Below are positions 8,962 through 16,771 of a stretch of 64,000 bases of DNA, piece after piece. The stretch is from NCBI RefSeq assembly GCF_039542385.1, contig NZ_BAABIA010000011.1, positions 62,001-126,000 of the forward strand, written 5' to 3'. The first letter of the stretch is position 1. Each line of letters begins with the position of its first letter. The translations under genes and the position numbers were made by a program. The notes under the pieces were generated by a model, which was not told the DNA's origin, did not search any database, and saw only the letters and a list, made by a program, of their open reading frames with translations. The DNA comes from Prosthecobacter algae. Its GTDB lineage: Bacteria > Verrucomicrobiota > Verrucomicrobiia > Verrucomicrobiales > Verrucomicrobiaceae.

Positions 8962-9852
8962 CTACATGGGCAATGTGACGTTTTCGACACCTATTTTACC
9001 TTCGTTGGCAACTTCAGCGACCACGGCATCCCCCTTGGGCTCGCGGTTGGTGCGTTCGCAAAACTGGTCATAGGTGATGACTTCGAACTCGCCATTGTCG
9101 TGTTCCAAAATGGCGGTGAGGGATTCCACCCAGTCGCCGGAATTCAGGTAGTGGGTCTGGCCCACCACTTTGTTGGCGGGGCTGTGGATGTGGCCGCAGA
9201 TGATGCCCTTGCAGCCTTTGGCCTTGGCCAGTTCCTGGAGCTGTTCCTCATACTTGCCGACAAAGCTCACGGCTGATTTCACCTTCAGCTTTACCCAGCG
9301 GCTGAGCGAGAAGCTTTCCTTGCCACGCACCCGGCGGTACCAGTTGTAGGCGCGGTTCACCCGCAGAAGGAGGTTGTAGCCGATGCCGCCCAGCTTGGCG
9401 ATCCACGGATGGTTCGTCGTCACATGGTCGAAGCCGTCCCCGTGGACCACCAGATAGTCACCTTCGCGGGTGTGGTGGATGTGCTCATTCGTGATCAGAA
9501 AGTTGTCGAGCCGGATGGGAATGAAGCGGTCCAGGATGTCATCATGGTTGCCGCGCAGATAGATGATCTGCGTGTTTTCCTTTTCCATCTTCTTCAGCAC
9601 GGTGCGGATGAAGTGGGTGTGTGCCTTGTTCCACCCGCCGAGGCGTTTCAGATGCCAGGCGTCAATGATGTCACCATTGAGCACCAGTTTGTCACACTGG
9701 GTGTTGCGGATGAAATGGGAGGCCTGTGCCGCCTTGCAGTCTGGCATGCCCAGATGCACGTCCGAGATGAAAACTGTGCGCGCGCGCAGCTTGGTCTTCG
9801 TCCTCTCCGGATTGGTCGGAGTATCAGGCAGGTCTTCAGGATCTTGAGGCAT
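8962..9852 (-). CDS. PlcP-like metallophosphoesterase (lipid-remodelling phospholipase C candidate)
   Basis: 296 residues. The calcineurin-like metal site is complete: SDVHLG (Asp31, His33), NGDIIDAW, RGNHDD near 100, a His in VVHGDGFD, and CGHIHSP near 223. The sequence has the GKESFSLSRWVKLKVKSAV and NSGDWVESLTAILEHD stretches that I associate with the Sinorhizobium PlcP type, rather than with E. coli LpxH. Both groups are often labelled UDP-2,3-diacylglucosamine diphosphatase. PlcP removes the phosphate head group from phospholipids during phosphate starvation and yields diacylglycerol. The gene is placed directly after an Agt-like glycosyltransferase (33-bp gap) and before phoU, and next to phoBR, which supports the PlcP reading. 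LpxH activity for lipid A remains the alternative. Confidence 0.72.
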   Translation of the reverse strand: MPQDPEDLPDTPTNPERTKTKLRARTVFISDVHLGMPDCKAAQASHFIRNTQCDKLVLNGDIIDAWHLKRLGGWNKAHTHFIRTVLKKMEKENTQIIYLRGNHDDILDRFIPIRLDNFLITNEHIHHTREGDYLVVHGDGFDHVTTNHPWIAKLGGIGYNLLLRVNRAYNWYRRVRGKESFSLSRWVKLKVKSAVSFVGKYEEQLQELAKAKGCKGIICGHIHSPANKVVGQTHYLNSGDWVESLTAILEHDNGEFEVITYDQFCERTNREPKGDAVVAEVANEGKIGVENVTLPM

Positions 9853-9885
9853 GGGGTAGAGTGAACGCGGAGAATGCGGGGCGGG

Positions 9886-11028
9886 TCAAGCCGGGTCTTT
9901 GGCCGGGGCAGGGGGAATAACGGTGATGAGTTCGGACTCGAATTGCTCGATGACGCGCTGCCACCCGAGGTGGCGGGCGGCCGCACGGGCAGCCAGGCGC
10001 TGAGCGGAGTCCTGCCAGGAAGTGGCGGCTTTTTCACATTGCAGGAGGAAGTCCGCCTCATCATCAAAGGCGGCCAGCAGGCCATTTTCCCCAGGACGGA
10101 TCAGCAGACGCGGGGCGGCGTAATCATAGGCCACGGTCAGCAGGCCGCTGGACATGGCCTCCAGTACCACGTTGCCAAAAGTTTCGGTGATGCTGGGAAA
10201 GACAAAGACATCAGCACTGGCGTAGTGAGCCCCCAGATCTGACCCGGTACGTGGGCCGGCGTAGTGAAATTCAGGGTGCTCGGTCTGCAGGCTTTTCAGC
10301 TTCGGCCCATCCCCCACCACCACACAGCGGGCCTGGGGATGTACCTCGCGGAAGCGGGCAAAGGCGCGCGTCAGCAGTTCCAGATTCTTTTCTGCGGCCA
10401 CGCGCCCCACATACAGGGCCACCGGAGTGTCATCGGTGGCGCCCCAGCTTTCACGCAGGGCGGTGCTGCGCCGGGCGGGATCAAAAACATCCGTATCCAC
10501 CCCACGGCCCAGCACGCCGACGTTATGGATGCCCCAGCGTTCCAGCATGGCTGCCGTGTCTGTGCTGGGCGTCAGCGTGCGGGCAGTCTGGTTGTGAATG
10601 CTGCGCAGCAGGCCCTGGGCCACACCTTCCAGTCCTGGCAGGGCGTAGTCTTCCAGGTAAGTTTGGAAGTTGGTGTGAAATCCCGACACCATCGGAATGC
10701 CCATTTTGTTACCTGCGCGGATGCTGGCGATGCCCAGAGGTGTCTCCGTTGCCACATACAGGGCATCCGGGCGGAAGGTCTCATAAAGCGCCTGCATCTG
10801 CCAGGTGGTGGTGAACCCCATGCGCAGTCCTGGGTAGCCGGGCAGGGGCATGGCCATGACGGTGTGGCGTTTGACCGCGTCGGCCGCCTCCTCGGGCCCC
10901 GCTTCCAGGGTTGTTACCACTTCCACGTCATGACCGCGCTGTTTCAGGCCTGTGGCCAGGGTTGCAAGAGTTCTCGCCACCCCGTTGATATCGGGTGGGA
11001 ACGTGTCGGTGATGAGCAAAAACCTCAT
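9886..11028 (-). CDS. GT4-type glycosyltransferase, Agt-like (glycolipid synthesis candidate)
   Basis: 380 residues. It has the two Rossmann domains of GT-B enzymes: an N-terminal acceptor domain (MRFLLITDTFPPDINGVART, FHTNFQTYLEDY) and a C-terminal donor domain (YVGRVAAEKNLELL, VVGDGP, and the EX7E motif with Glu282 and Glu290 in SITETFGNVVLEAMSSG). This layout is shared by alpha-mannosyltransferase or MgtA-like enzymes and by the diacylglycerol glycosyltransferase Agt of phosphate-starved bacteria. Beside a PlcP-like gene the likely job is to put a sugar on diacylglycerol so that glycolipid replaces phospholipid. It is the first gene of the operon and is divergent from phoB, sharing a 181-bp control region with it. 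The sugar donor is unknown. Confidence 0.72.
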   Translation of the reverse strand: MRFLLITDTFPPDINGVARTLATLATGLKQRGHDVEVVTTLEAGPEEAADAVKRHTVMAMPLPGYPGLRMGFTTTWQMQALYETFRPDALYVATETPLGIASIRAGNKMGIPMVSGFHTNFQTYLEDYALPGLEGVAQGLLRSIHNQTARTLTPSTDTAAMLERWGIHNVGVLGRGVDTDVFDPARRSTALRESWGATDDTPVALYVGRVAAEKNLELLTRAFARFREVHPQARCVVVGDGPKLKSLQTEHPEFHYAGPRTGSDLGAHYASADVFVFPSITETFGNVVLEAMSSGLLTVAYDYAAPRLLIRPGENGLLAAFDDEADFLLQCEKAATSWQDSAQRLAARAAARHLGWQRVIEQFESELITVIPPAPAKDPA

Positions 11029-11089
11029 GTCACATGCTGTGATTCAGCTCCATAGAGAGCAGAATGTCTGCGTTACAAAGTGATCCATT

Positions 11090-11105
11090 GTGACGAATGC
11101 GTCAC
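11090..11105. promoter_or_regulatory. Palindrome in the agt-phoB divergent promoter region
   Basis: GTGACG at 11090-11095 and CGTCAC at 11100-11105, 4-nt spacer. It lies 62 bp before the Agt-like gene start. The half-sites resemble the TGTCA core of PhoB boxes, but the arrangement is inverted rather than the 11-bp direct repeat of E. coli. A PhoB role is inference. Confidence 0.45.
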
Positions 11106-11144
11106 CCTGATTGTTGAAATAATGTGAAGCAGAATTCCAGATTG

Positions 11145-11178
11145 TGTCATAGATGTCACCAAGAACAGTTTGGTGACA
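11145..11178. promoter_or_regulatory. Cluster of TGTCA half-sites with 9-bp inverted repeat before phoB
   Basis: TGTCAT at 11145-11150, then a perfect inverted repeat TGTCACCAA (11154-11162) and TTGGTGACA (11170-11178) with a 7-nt spacer. It ends 31 bp before the phoB ATG; a TACTTAT at 11186-11192 could be the -10 element. The repeated TGTCA/TGACA cores are those recognised by PhoB in other bacteria. Autoregulation by PhoB and shared control of the divergent lipid operon are inferred. Confidence 0.5.
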
Positions 11179-11209
11179 GACCCTCTACTTATGTAAATGG
11201 CCAGACGAT

Positions 11210-11920
11210 ATGAGCAAAATCTTGGTAGTAGATGACGAGCCGGATATTTCAGAGCTGATCACCCTGCATCTGATGCGTGAAGGGCATGAGTGCATCTGTA
11301 TCACCAACGGACTCCAGGTGATGAATGCGGTGATTGAGAACGAACCCGACCTGGTCGTGCTCGATCTCATGCTTCCGGGCCAGGATGGGGTGACCATCTT
11401 CAAACGGTTGCGTGCTGACAGCCGCACACGTTCTGTGCCTGTCATCATGCTGACCGCACGGGCCCAGGTCACGGACAAGATCAACGGCCTGGAACTCGGT
11501 GCCGATGACTACCTCACGAAACCCTTCTCCCCGCGCGAACTCTCCCTCCGCATTTCGGCCATCCTGCGCCGTACCAAAAAGGTTACCCACGTTTCCGAAG
11601 TGAAGACCGGGGCTTTCCTGCTGGATCGTAAGAACATGAAGTTCTTTCACAATGGCACCCCCATTGACCTTACCACCACGGAGTTCAAGCTCCTGGCCGT
11701 GCTGTTGGAAAATGTCACGGCTGTCCACACCCGCGCTGAGTTGCTGCGTGAAGTCTGGGGTTATTCTGATGACGTAGCTACACGCACGCTAGATACCCAC
11801 ATCAAGCGCCTGCGTGAAAAGTTGGGCGAGGCAGGCCGGCACATCATCACCGTCCGCGGCACTGGTTACCAGTTCATCCCCGATCCCGTCGCCATCGCGG
11901 CTGACAGCCTCGCCTCGTGA
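11210..11920 (+). CDS. phoB: PhoB-like response regulator (OmpR family)
   Basis: 236 residues. The receiver domain has the acidic pair Asp8-Asp9, phospho-acceptor Asp52 in VVLDLMLPGQDG, the LTA threonine and TKPFSP lysine. The C-terminal winged helix (about 135-225) has TTTEFKLLAVLLEN and ATRTLDTHIKRLREKLG, ending VRGTGYQF, as in PhoB and other OmpR-family regulators. The following histidine kinase, 140 bp downstream on the same strand, resembles PhoR, and PhoU with phosphate-sparing lipid genes lies on the other side, so control of phosphate genes is likely. The symbol rests partly on this context. Confidence 0.85.
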   Translation: MSKILVVDDEPDISELITLHLMREGHECICITNGLQVMNAVIENEPDLVVLDLMLPGQDGVTIFKRLRADSRTRSVPVIMLTARAQVTDKINGLELGADDYLTKPFSPRELSLRISAILRRTKKVTHVSEVKTGAFLLDRKNMKFFHNGTPIDLTTTEFKLLAVLLENVTAVHTRAELLREVWGYSDDVATRTLDTHIKRLREKLGEAGRHIITVRGTGYQFIPDPVAIAADSLAS

Positions 11921-12060
11921 GCCGAGATTTATTCACTCCATGCCGGTCAACAGGGCAGGGAAATGCAACGTACTGAGAGTTGCACACCTTTTCCTTGCTT
12001 CTTCCCCCGGCCTAACAACATCTGCATCGCCTTTTTCCGGCTTCCCTCCGTTTACATTTC

Positions 12061-13308
12061 ATGACCATCACCTTGCTTAGCCTCGCCCTCTTGCTCCTTG
12101 CAGCCTGGGCCTGGCGGCGTGAGCAGCACTGGCGCAGCAGCGTCCAGCAAGTGACCAAGGCCGCAGGGCTCACCATTTTCGAGGCCGACAAGCTCAGCGC
12201 TCGCTTTCAGGGCCTGGCCGAGGCCCAGCACGCGCTGAACAAGGAGGAGTACCTGCGCCGTCTCTTCGAGTCCCTGCTCAATGAAATCCGCCAGGGGGTC
12301 GTCATTGTGGATGACCACCAGCGCATCAAATTTTGCAACCGAACGATGGGGCACCTTTTCCATCGGCCATCCATCCATCGTGGCCGGACGCTGCTGGAGG
12401 AGTTTTCAGACCACCAGGTCAGCGACACCGTACAGGCGGCGTTGCAAAACCAGCGTCGAACGGTGAAGGAGATCGACGTCCACACCACCCTCGGCTCTGG
12501 GGCCATCAGCACCCGCCATTACCTCATCGAGGCGGCCCCGCTCCCAGCCAAAGCCGAGGCCGGAGCCTGGCTGATGGTCTATGATATCACGGAGCAGACC
12601 CTCGCCGAGCAGGTGCGCAAAGACTTCGTGGCCAATGCCTCCCACGAACTGCGCACGCCGCTGACCCTCATCAACGGCTACATTGAGACGCTGCAAAGCG
12701 GCCTTATCAAGGATGAAACTGCCCTGCGTCGCTGCCTCGACGTCATGGAAAAGCATGGCAAGCGCATCATCCGCATCATTGAGGACATGCTCACCATCTC
12801 CCGTCTGGAAAACGGCAGTTCCGCCCTCAATCTCGAGGCCTTCACCGCACGCTCCTGTGTGCAGGATGCTCTGGACCACCTGTCCCCGATGCTGGAAGGG
12901 CGGGATGCCCGCATCAATCTGGATTTCCCGCCCGATGGCGGCCAGATGGTGGGCGACCGCTTTTACTGGGACCAGGTGTTCACCAACCTGCTGGAAAACG
13001 CCATCAAGGAGAACCCCAATCCGGGACTCATCCTCAAGGTGACGGGCCAGTGGTTTGCCGACCACTGCCTGCTGACGATTTCCGACAATGGCATCGGCAT
13101 TGCCGCCCACGATCTGCCTTTTGTGTTCAAGCGTTTCTTCCGTGGGCACAAGCACCACTCTCCCGAAATTAAGGGTACTGGGCTCGGCCTTAGCATCGTC
13201 CGCCGCACGGTGGAGGCGCATGGTGGCACGATTGACCTCACCAGTACCCCTGGGGTGGAGACCACCTTTCGCATCCGGGTGCCGTTGACTCCCAGCATCC
13301 CTGGGTGA
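12061..13308 (+). CDS. phoR: PhoR-like sensor histidine kinase
   Basis: 415 residues. One N-terminal membrane helix (about 3-18) with no sizeable periplasmic domain, a PAS-like region (about 65-180, EIRQGVVIVDDHQRIKFCNRT), a HisKA domain with His195 in FVANASHELRTPL, and an ATPase domain with N box FTNLLENAIKENP, DNGIGI, the F box FKRFFRG and GTGLGLSIV. Lack of an external sensor and presence of a PAS domain are as in PhoR, which receives its signal through PhoU and the Pst transporter. The gap after phoB is 140 bp, so they may be co-transcribed. Confidence 0.85.
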   Translation: MTITLLSLALLLLAAWAWRREQHWRSSVQQVTKAAGLTIFEADKLSARFQGLAEAQHALNKEEYLRRLFESLLNEIRQGVVIVDDHQRIKFCNRTMGHLFHRPSIHRGRTLLEEFSDHQVSDTVQAALQNQRRTVKEIDVHTTLGSGAISTRHYLIEAAPLPAKAEAGAWLMVYDITEQTLAEQVRKDFVANASHELRTPLTLINGYIETLQSGLIKDETALRRCLDVMEKHGKRIIRIIEDMLTISRLENGSSALNLEAFTARSCVQDALDHLSPMLEGRDARINLDFPPDGGQMVGDRFYWDQVFTNLLENAIKENPNPGLILKVTGQWFADHCLLTISDNGIGIAAHDLPFVFKRFFRGHKHHSPEIKGTGLGLSIVRRTVEAHGGTIDLTSTPGVETTFRIRVPLTPSIPG

Positions 13309-13359
13309 AGCACAATGCAAGGTTGCTCAGCGGCGCAGGTGGCGTAGCCTGTGGCAGCC

Positions 13360-14046
13360 ATGTCCCGCCCGTCATTCCCCCCTGATGCCGCCTCCTCTGG
13401 CAACCTCAGTTCCAAATTGCCCCAGGTGGCTGTTGCCGCGGCTGCGGGGGCTATTTTGAGTTCACGTTCTCGCCTGGGCGGCGCCCTGGTGCTGGGCGGA
13501 CTCGCCTGGCTGGCCTCACGTCGTCGGCCTTCATCGCCCGTACCCGTGGCTGCTCTCCCGACTTCGTTGGATGACATTTGTGCTCCATCGTCTCCTTTTT
13601 TGGAAAGCGTTTCGCCTGAGTCGTCCTCGCCTGCGCCTGATTGGGAAGATCTGCGAAGCAGCCTGCAGCCGCCGCCATCGCTCTTCACCCCGCCGCCGGT
13701 GCCCACGCCCCCGGCTCCCACATCTCCGCTGGCAGACTCACCTTTGCTGCATGCCGTCCCGGTCTTTGTCGAGGTCGCGGAAAATGCCCCGCCTCGCCGC
13801 TCATCCCAGGCCATTCTGCCAGATACCATTGCCATTCCCACCACACCGGATCCCCCGCCGGACCTCCTGGCGGAGACTGAGCCCCCCGTGGAGGCCCTGC
13901 CGACGAGCTTTACCACCATCCAGCCGAAAGCAGGACTTCGGCTGCCGCCCACGGACCTGCCCGCTGAATTACCGCCTCTGGAATTCCCCACTCCGCCCCC
14001 TTTGCCGCGACGCAAGACCTTCCTTGAGTGGCTTCGCGAAGCGTGA
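13360..14046 (+). CDS. Proline-rich hypothetical protein with one hydrophobic segment
   Basis: 228 residues from ATG at 13360 (a GTG at 13351 is also in frame). A hydrophobic, alanine-rich segment at about 25-55 is followed by a long Pro/Ser/Thr/Ala-rich tail with many PP and TPP motifs and a short basic end (RRKTFLEWLREA). No enzyme motif is seen. It could be an anchored extracytoplasmic linker or scaffold protein. Strong third-position G+C bias and a clean open frame support coding. It is 51 bp after the histidine kinase and might be co-transcribed. Confidence 0.55.
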   Translation: MSRPSFPPDAASSGNLSSKLPQVAVAAAAGAILSSRSRLGGALVLGGLAWLASRRRPSSPVPVAALPTSLDDICAPSSPFLESVSPESSSPAPDWEDLRSSLQPPPSLFTPPPVPTPPAPTSPLADSPLLHAVPVFVEVAENAPPRRSSQAILPDTIAIPTTPDPPPDLLAETEPPVEALPTSFTTIQPKAGLRLPPTDLPAELPPLEFPTPPPLPRRKTFLEWLREA

Positions 14047-14100
14047 ACTGCTGAAGTGAAACCCGCCTAAATGGGAGGTGAGAGCCTAACAAAAAGGGTG

Positions 14101-14964
14101 TTATGAGTTTTGGTGTTGGGCCGATTCGACCTCCAGCACCTCGCGGACCCGGGCCGCTGTCCAGCCTTCGTCCCGCAAGGTGCGCAGGGAGCGGGCATTG
14201 TCCCGCTTTGCCAAACGGCGGCCGTTTTCATCGGCGATGAGTCGGTGGTGATGCCACTGAGGCACCGGAAGCTTCAGCAGCTCTTGCAGCAGACGGTGCA
14301 GGTGGGTGGCTTCAAAGAGATCCTCTCCCCGTGTCACCAGGGTGATGCCTTGCCGGGCATCGTCAACCACTACGGCTAGGTGATAGCTCGCAGGCGTATC
14401 CTTGCGGGCCAGCACCACATCCCCAAAGACCGCAGGTTCCGCCCTTTGCAGGCCCCGGTTGCCATCCTCCCAGGTCAGGCCGTGGCCCGCTAGGGCGATA
14501 GCTTTGGCCACATCCAGCCGCAGGGCGTAGGGCTGCCCGGCAGCGATGCGTTCGGTCCGTTCAACGACGCTGCGGTTTCGGCAGGTGCCGGGGTAAAGAG
14601 CCCCATCTGGACCATGCGGGGCCTGGGCTGCCTGGGCGATCTCCTCCTGAATTTCGCGACGGGTGCAAAAGCAGGGATACAGCAGCTCCAGGGCTGCCAG
14701 TTCATCCAGCGCCCGCCGATAGTCCTGCGCATGGTCAGACTGTCGCAGCACAGGCTGTTCCCACGTCAGCCCGAGCCAGCGCAGGTCATCGAAGAGCGCC
14801 GTTTCATATTCCGGGCGGGCACGTGTGCCGTCGATGTCCTCCAGCCGCAGGAGGAACCTGCCTGAGTTTTGTCGCGCTTTTTGTTCGGCAAACAGCGCCG
14901 CATACGCATGACCCAGGTGCAGCCAACCGGTGGGACTGGGGGCAAAACGGGTGATGATAGGCAT
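14101..14964 (-). CDS. gluQ: Glutamyl-Q tRNA(Asp) synthetase
   Basis: 287 residues from ATG at 14964 (MPIITRFAPSPTG), the usual short length that lacks the anticodon-binding domain of GluRS. The class I HIGH motif is HLGH, and the KMSK-like motif is RLAKRD. Zinc ligands are visible in CFCTRREI and YPGTCRN. The enzyme activates glutamate and attaches it to queuosine at the wobble base of tRNA(Asp). A GTG at 14985 would add seven residues but precedes the conserved start. It converges on the proline-rich protein gene. Confidence 0.92.
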   Translation of the reverse strand: MPIITRFAPSPTGWLHLGHAYAALFAEQKARQNSGRFLLRLEDIDGTRARPEYETALFDDLRWLGLTWEQPVLRQSDHAQDYRRALDELAALELLYPCFCTRREIQEEIAQAAQAPHGPDGALYPGTCRNRSVVERTERIAAGQPYALRLDVAKAIALAGHGLTWEDGNRGLQRAEPAVFGDVVLARKDTPASYHLAVVVDDARQGITLVTRGEDLFEATHLHRLLQELLKLPVPQWHHHRLIADENGRRLAKRDNARSLRTLRDEGWTAARVREVLEVESAQHQNS

Positions 14965-15000
14965 GAGTGTGCCCTCATTAAGCACGCGGCCCGCAATGGC

Positions 15001-15498
15001 TCAAGCCTGCTCTGGCGGCGGCGGGGGCAGCAGTTCTTCGCGCTTCATCAGGTCGCGCACGCGCAGCAGCAGCAGTTCGCCCTTGGGAGTGTTGCAGATT
15101 TCGCCCAGGAAGGGGGTCAGACGGTCCGTCTCGGCCACGGTGCTATGCACCAGGGAGGCGAGGATGCGCTGATCGTAACGATGAGGCGGGAAAATGTTGG
15201 TGATGCGAAACATCACGGCACCGCTGTCCCAGTCGAGCTCGAAGTTGCCCAGGTTCAGTTCTTTATTCGTGCGCATCAGCAGTTCTGCGACTGGCAGGCG
15301 GTGCGTGTGAGGAACCTGGATGGAGGCCGTGGCCACCACCGTGGCGATGTGGGCCTCCCCATAGATTTGCACATGCAGGGCCACCTTGGTGTGATGGGCT
15401 TCGAAATCGGCTTCGAGGACTTCCATGCCGACGACTTCGCGATAATGCCAGCCTTGAGCTTTGAAAGTGGTGAGTGTGGCGGCGTAGAGTGCGGACAT
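15001..15498 (-). CDS. YbjN domain-containing protein
   Basis: 165 residues. The pattern of alternating strands with GAVMFRITNIFPP and a helical end (VAETDRLTPFLGEICNTPKGELLLL) fits the YbjN fold, which resembles type III secretion chaperones. Function is not known; in enterobacteria the family affects stress and motility traits. The C-terminus is a short proline-rich tail (PPPPPPEQA). It lies 36 bp upstream of gluQ on the same strand and just after tRNA-Pro. Confidence 0.65.
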   Translation of the reverse strand: MSALYAATLTTFKAQGWHYREVVGMEVLEADFEAHHTKVALHVQIYGEAHIATVVATASIQVPHTHRLPVAELLMRTNKELNLGNFELDWDSGAVMFRITNIFPPHRYDQRILASLVHSTVAETDRLTPFLGEICNTPKGELLLLRVRDLMKREELLPPPPPEQA

Positions 15499-15541
15499 CC
15501 GGTGTGCCAGAAACTTTTAGTTCCATTCCATTCTCTTTGAA

Positions 15542-15618
15542 TGGTCGGGGCGGCCAGATTCGAACTGACGACTTCTTGCTCCCAAAGCAAGCGCTCTACC
15601 AGGCTGAGCTACGCCCCG
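15542..15618 (-). tRNA. tRNA-Pro (anticodon TGG)
   Basis: Read on the minus strand, a full cloverleaf is seen: acceptor CGGGGCG pairing with CGCCCCG, D arm GCTC/GAGC, anticodon stem CTTGC/GCAAG with loop TTTGGGA, T arm GTCAG-TTCGAAT-CTGGC, discriminator A and an encoded CCA end at 15542-15544. Anticodon TGG reads proline codons. The gene lies alone between the YbjN gene and the secreted hydrolase gene. Confidence 0.95.
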
Positions 15619-15756
15619 TTTGCTCGCGGTGCCTGAGTGGCTGCGAGCGGGCAGTGACAATGCTGCGCCTTGAGATAAGCGCAACTTAAATTCATGCATC
15701 TTTGCATGAATTTCGCGTGATCTTTGGCCCGCCTTCCGTTTGGATGCTCACTCCTT

Positions 15757-16635
15757 ATGAAATGGCTGCCTTCCTTTGCCCTGTTTTTTCTCACGGTCAC
15801 CGCTTTCACTCCAGCGGCAGAGCCTATCACACTCAAGCTTTGGCCCAAAGGTGCGCCTGAAAAAGAGGGGTTCAAAATTGAGCCTGAGGCCGAAATCAAG
15901 CGTGAAAAGGAGGATGGGGTGAAGCGTCTGGGCAATGTCTCGGATCCCACCATCACCATCTATCCTGCTGACAAGCCCAACGGCACCGCCGTGCTGGTCT
16001 GCCCCGGCGGCGGCTATGGCATCCTGGCCATTGAGCATGAGGGCACCCAGGTCTGCGATTACCTGCGCACTCTGGGGGTCACCCCTGTGCTGCTGAAGTA
16101 TCGTGTGCCCCGCCGCGACAATGATGATCCCAGCCGTGTGCCGCTGCAGGATACGCAGCGCGCCATCGGCATCCTCCGCCATCGTGCGGCCGAGTTTGGC
16201 ATTCAGCCAGACCGTATCGGCATCCTGGGTTTCTCTGCCGGTGGCCATCTTTCCATTGTGACCGCATTGCATGCCAATGAGCGAAGCTATGAGCAGGACC
16301 CTGCGCTGGATGTGGCCGATGCCACGCCTAACTTTGCCATTCCTGTCTATCCAGCCTACTTGGTGGGGAAGGAGAATGAGTTTGCCCTCCTGCCCGAAAT
16401 CAAGGTGACTGCCAAGGCTCCTCCCATGTGCCTGGTCCATGCCCATGACGATCCCCACAGCGCTGCCGGCAGCGCGCTCATCTACCTTGAGTACAAAAAG
16501 AACAAGCTGCCCTGCGAGATTCACATCTACAGCACGGGCGGCCATGGTTTCGGCATGAAGAAGAAGGGACTGCCGGTGGACAACTGGCTCGTCCGCGTCG
16601 GCGAATGGCTGCCGACGCTTTACCCAGCCAAGTAA
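15757..16635 (+). CDS. Secreted alpha/beta hydrolase (esterase-like)
   Basis: 292 residues from ATG at 15757; an upstream TTG-started frame precedes the signal peptide and is rejected. Residues 1-21 form a signal peptide (MKWLPSFALFFLTVTAF, then PAAEP). The core shows the oxyanion loop PGGGYG, the nucleophile elbow GFSAGGH (Ser160), an acidic loop HAHDDPHS and a C-terminal His in GGHGFGM, that is, a complete catalytic triad. The pattern is that of BD-FAE or acetylxylan-esterase-like enzymes frequent in Verrucomicrobia that degrade polysaccharides. Substrate unknown. A strong hairpin follows the stop. Confidence 0.85.
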   Translation: MKWLPSFALFFLTVTAFTPAAEPITLKLWPKGAPEKEGFKIEPEAEIKREKEDGVKRLGNVSDPTITIYPADKPNGTAVLVCPGGGYGILAIEHEGTQVCDYLRTLGVTPVLLKYRVPRRDNDDPSRVPLQDTQRAIGILRHRAAEFGIQPDRIGILGFSAGGHLSIVTALHANERSYEQDPALDVADATPNFAIPVYPAYLVGKENEFALLPEIKVTAKAPPMCLVHAHDDPHSAAGSALIYLEYKKNKLPCEIHIYSTGGHGFGMKKKGLPVDNWLVRVGEWLPTLYPAK

Positions 16636-16642
16636 AGTTCTG

Positions 16643-16678
16643 ATCCAGGAGTCGGTCCAATCCCGTCTCCTGGATTTT
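16643..16678 (+). terminator. Intrinsic terminator after the secreted hydrolase
   Basis: ATCCAGGAG at 16643-16651 pairs perfectly with CTCCTGGAT at 16667-16675, followed by TTTTAAT. It sits 8 bp after the hydrolase stop codon. Confidence 0.7.
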
Positions 16679-16771
16679 AATCTCTGTCCCCCTCGAGAAA
16701 GGGAGAGCAAAGTGTGGAAAATAGCGTTCGAAAGTCTTCGCTCTCAGAAGGCGAAGGCTGAGGAAACGTTG

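Noticed and set aside
8962-9852. LpxH as the firm name of the phosphoesterase
   Set aside because: The pairing with an Agt-like gene, phoU and phoBR, and the GDWVES-type end, favour PlcP; LpxH kept only as the alternative.
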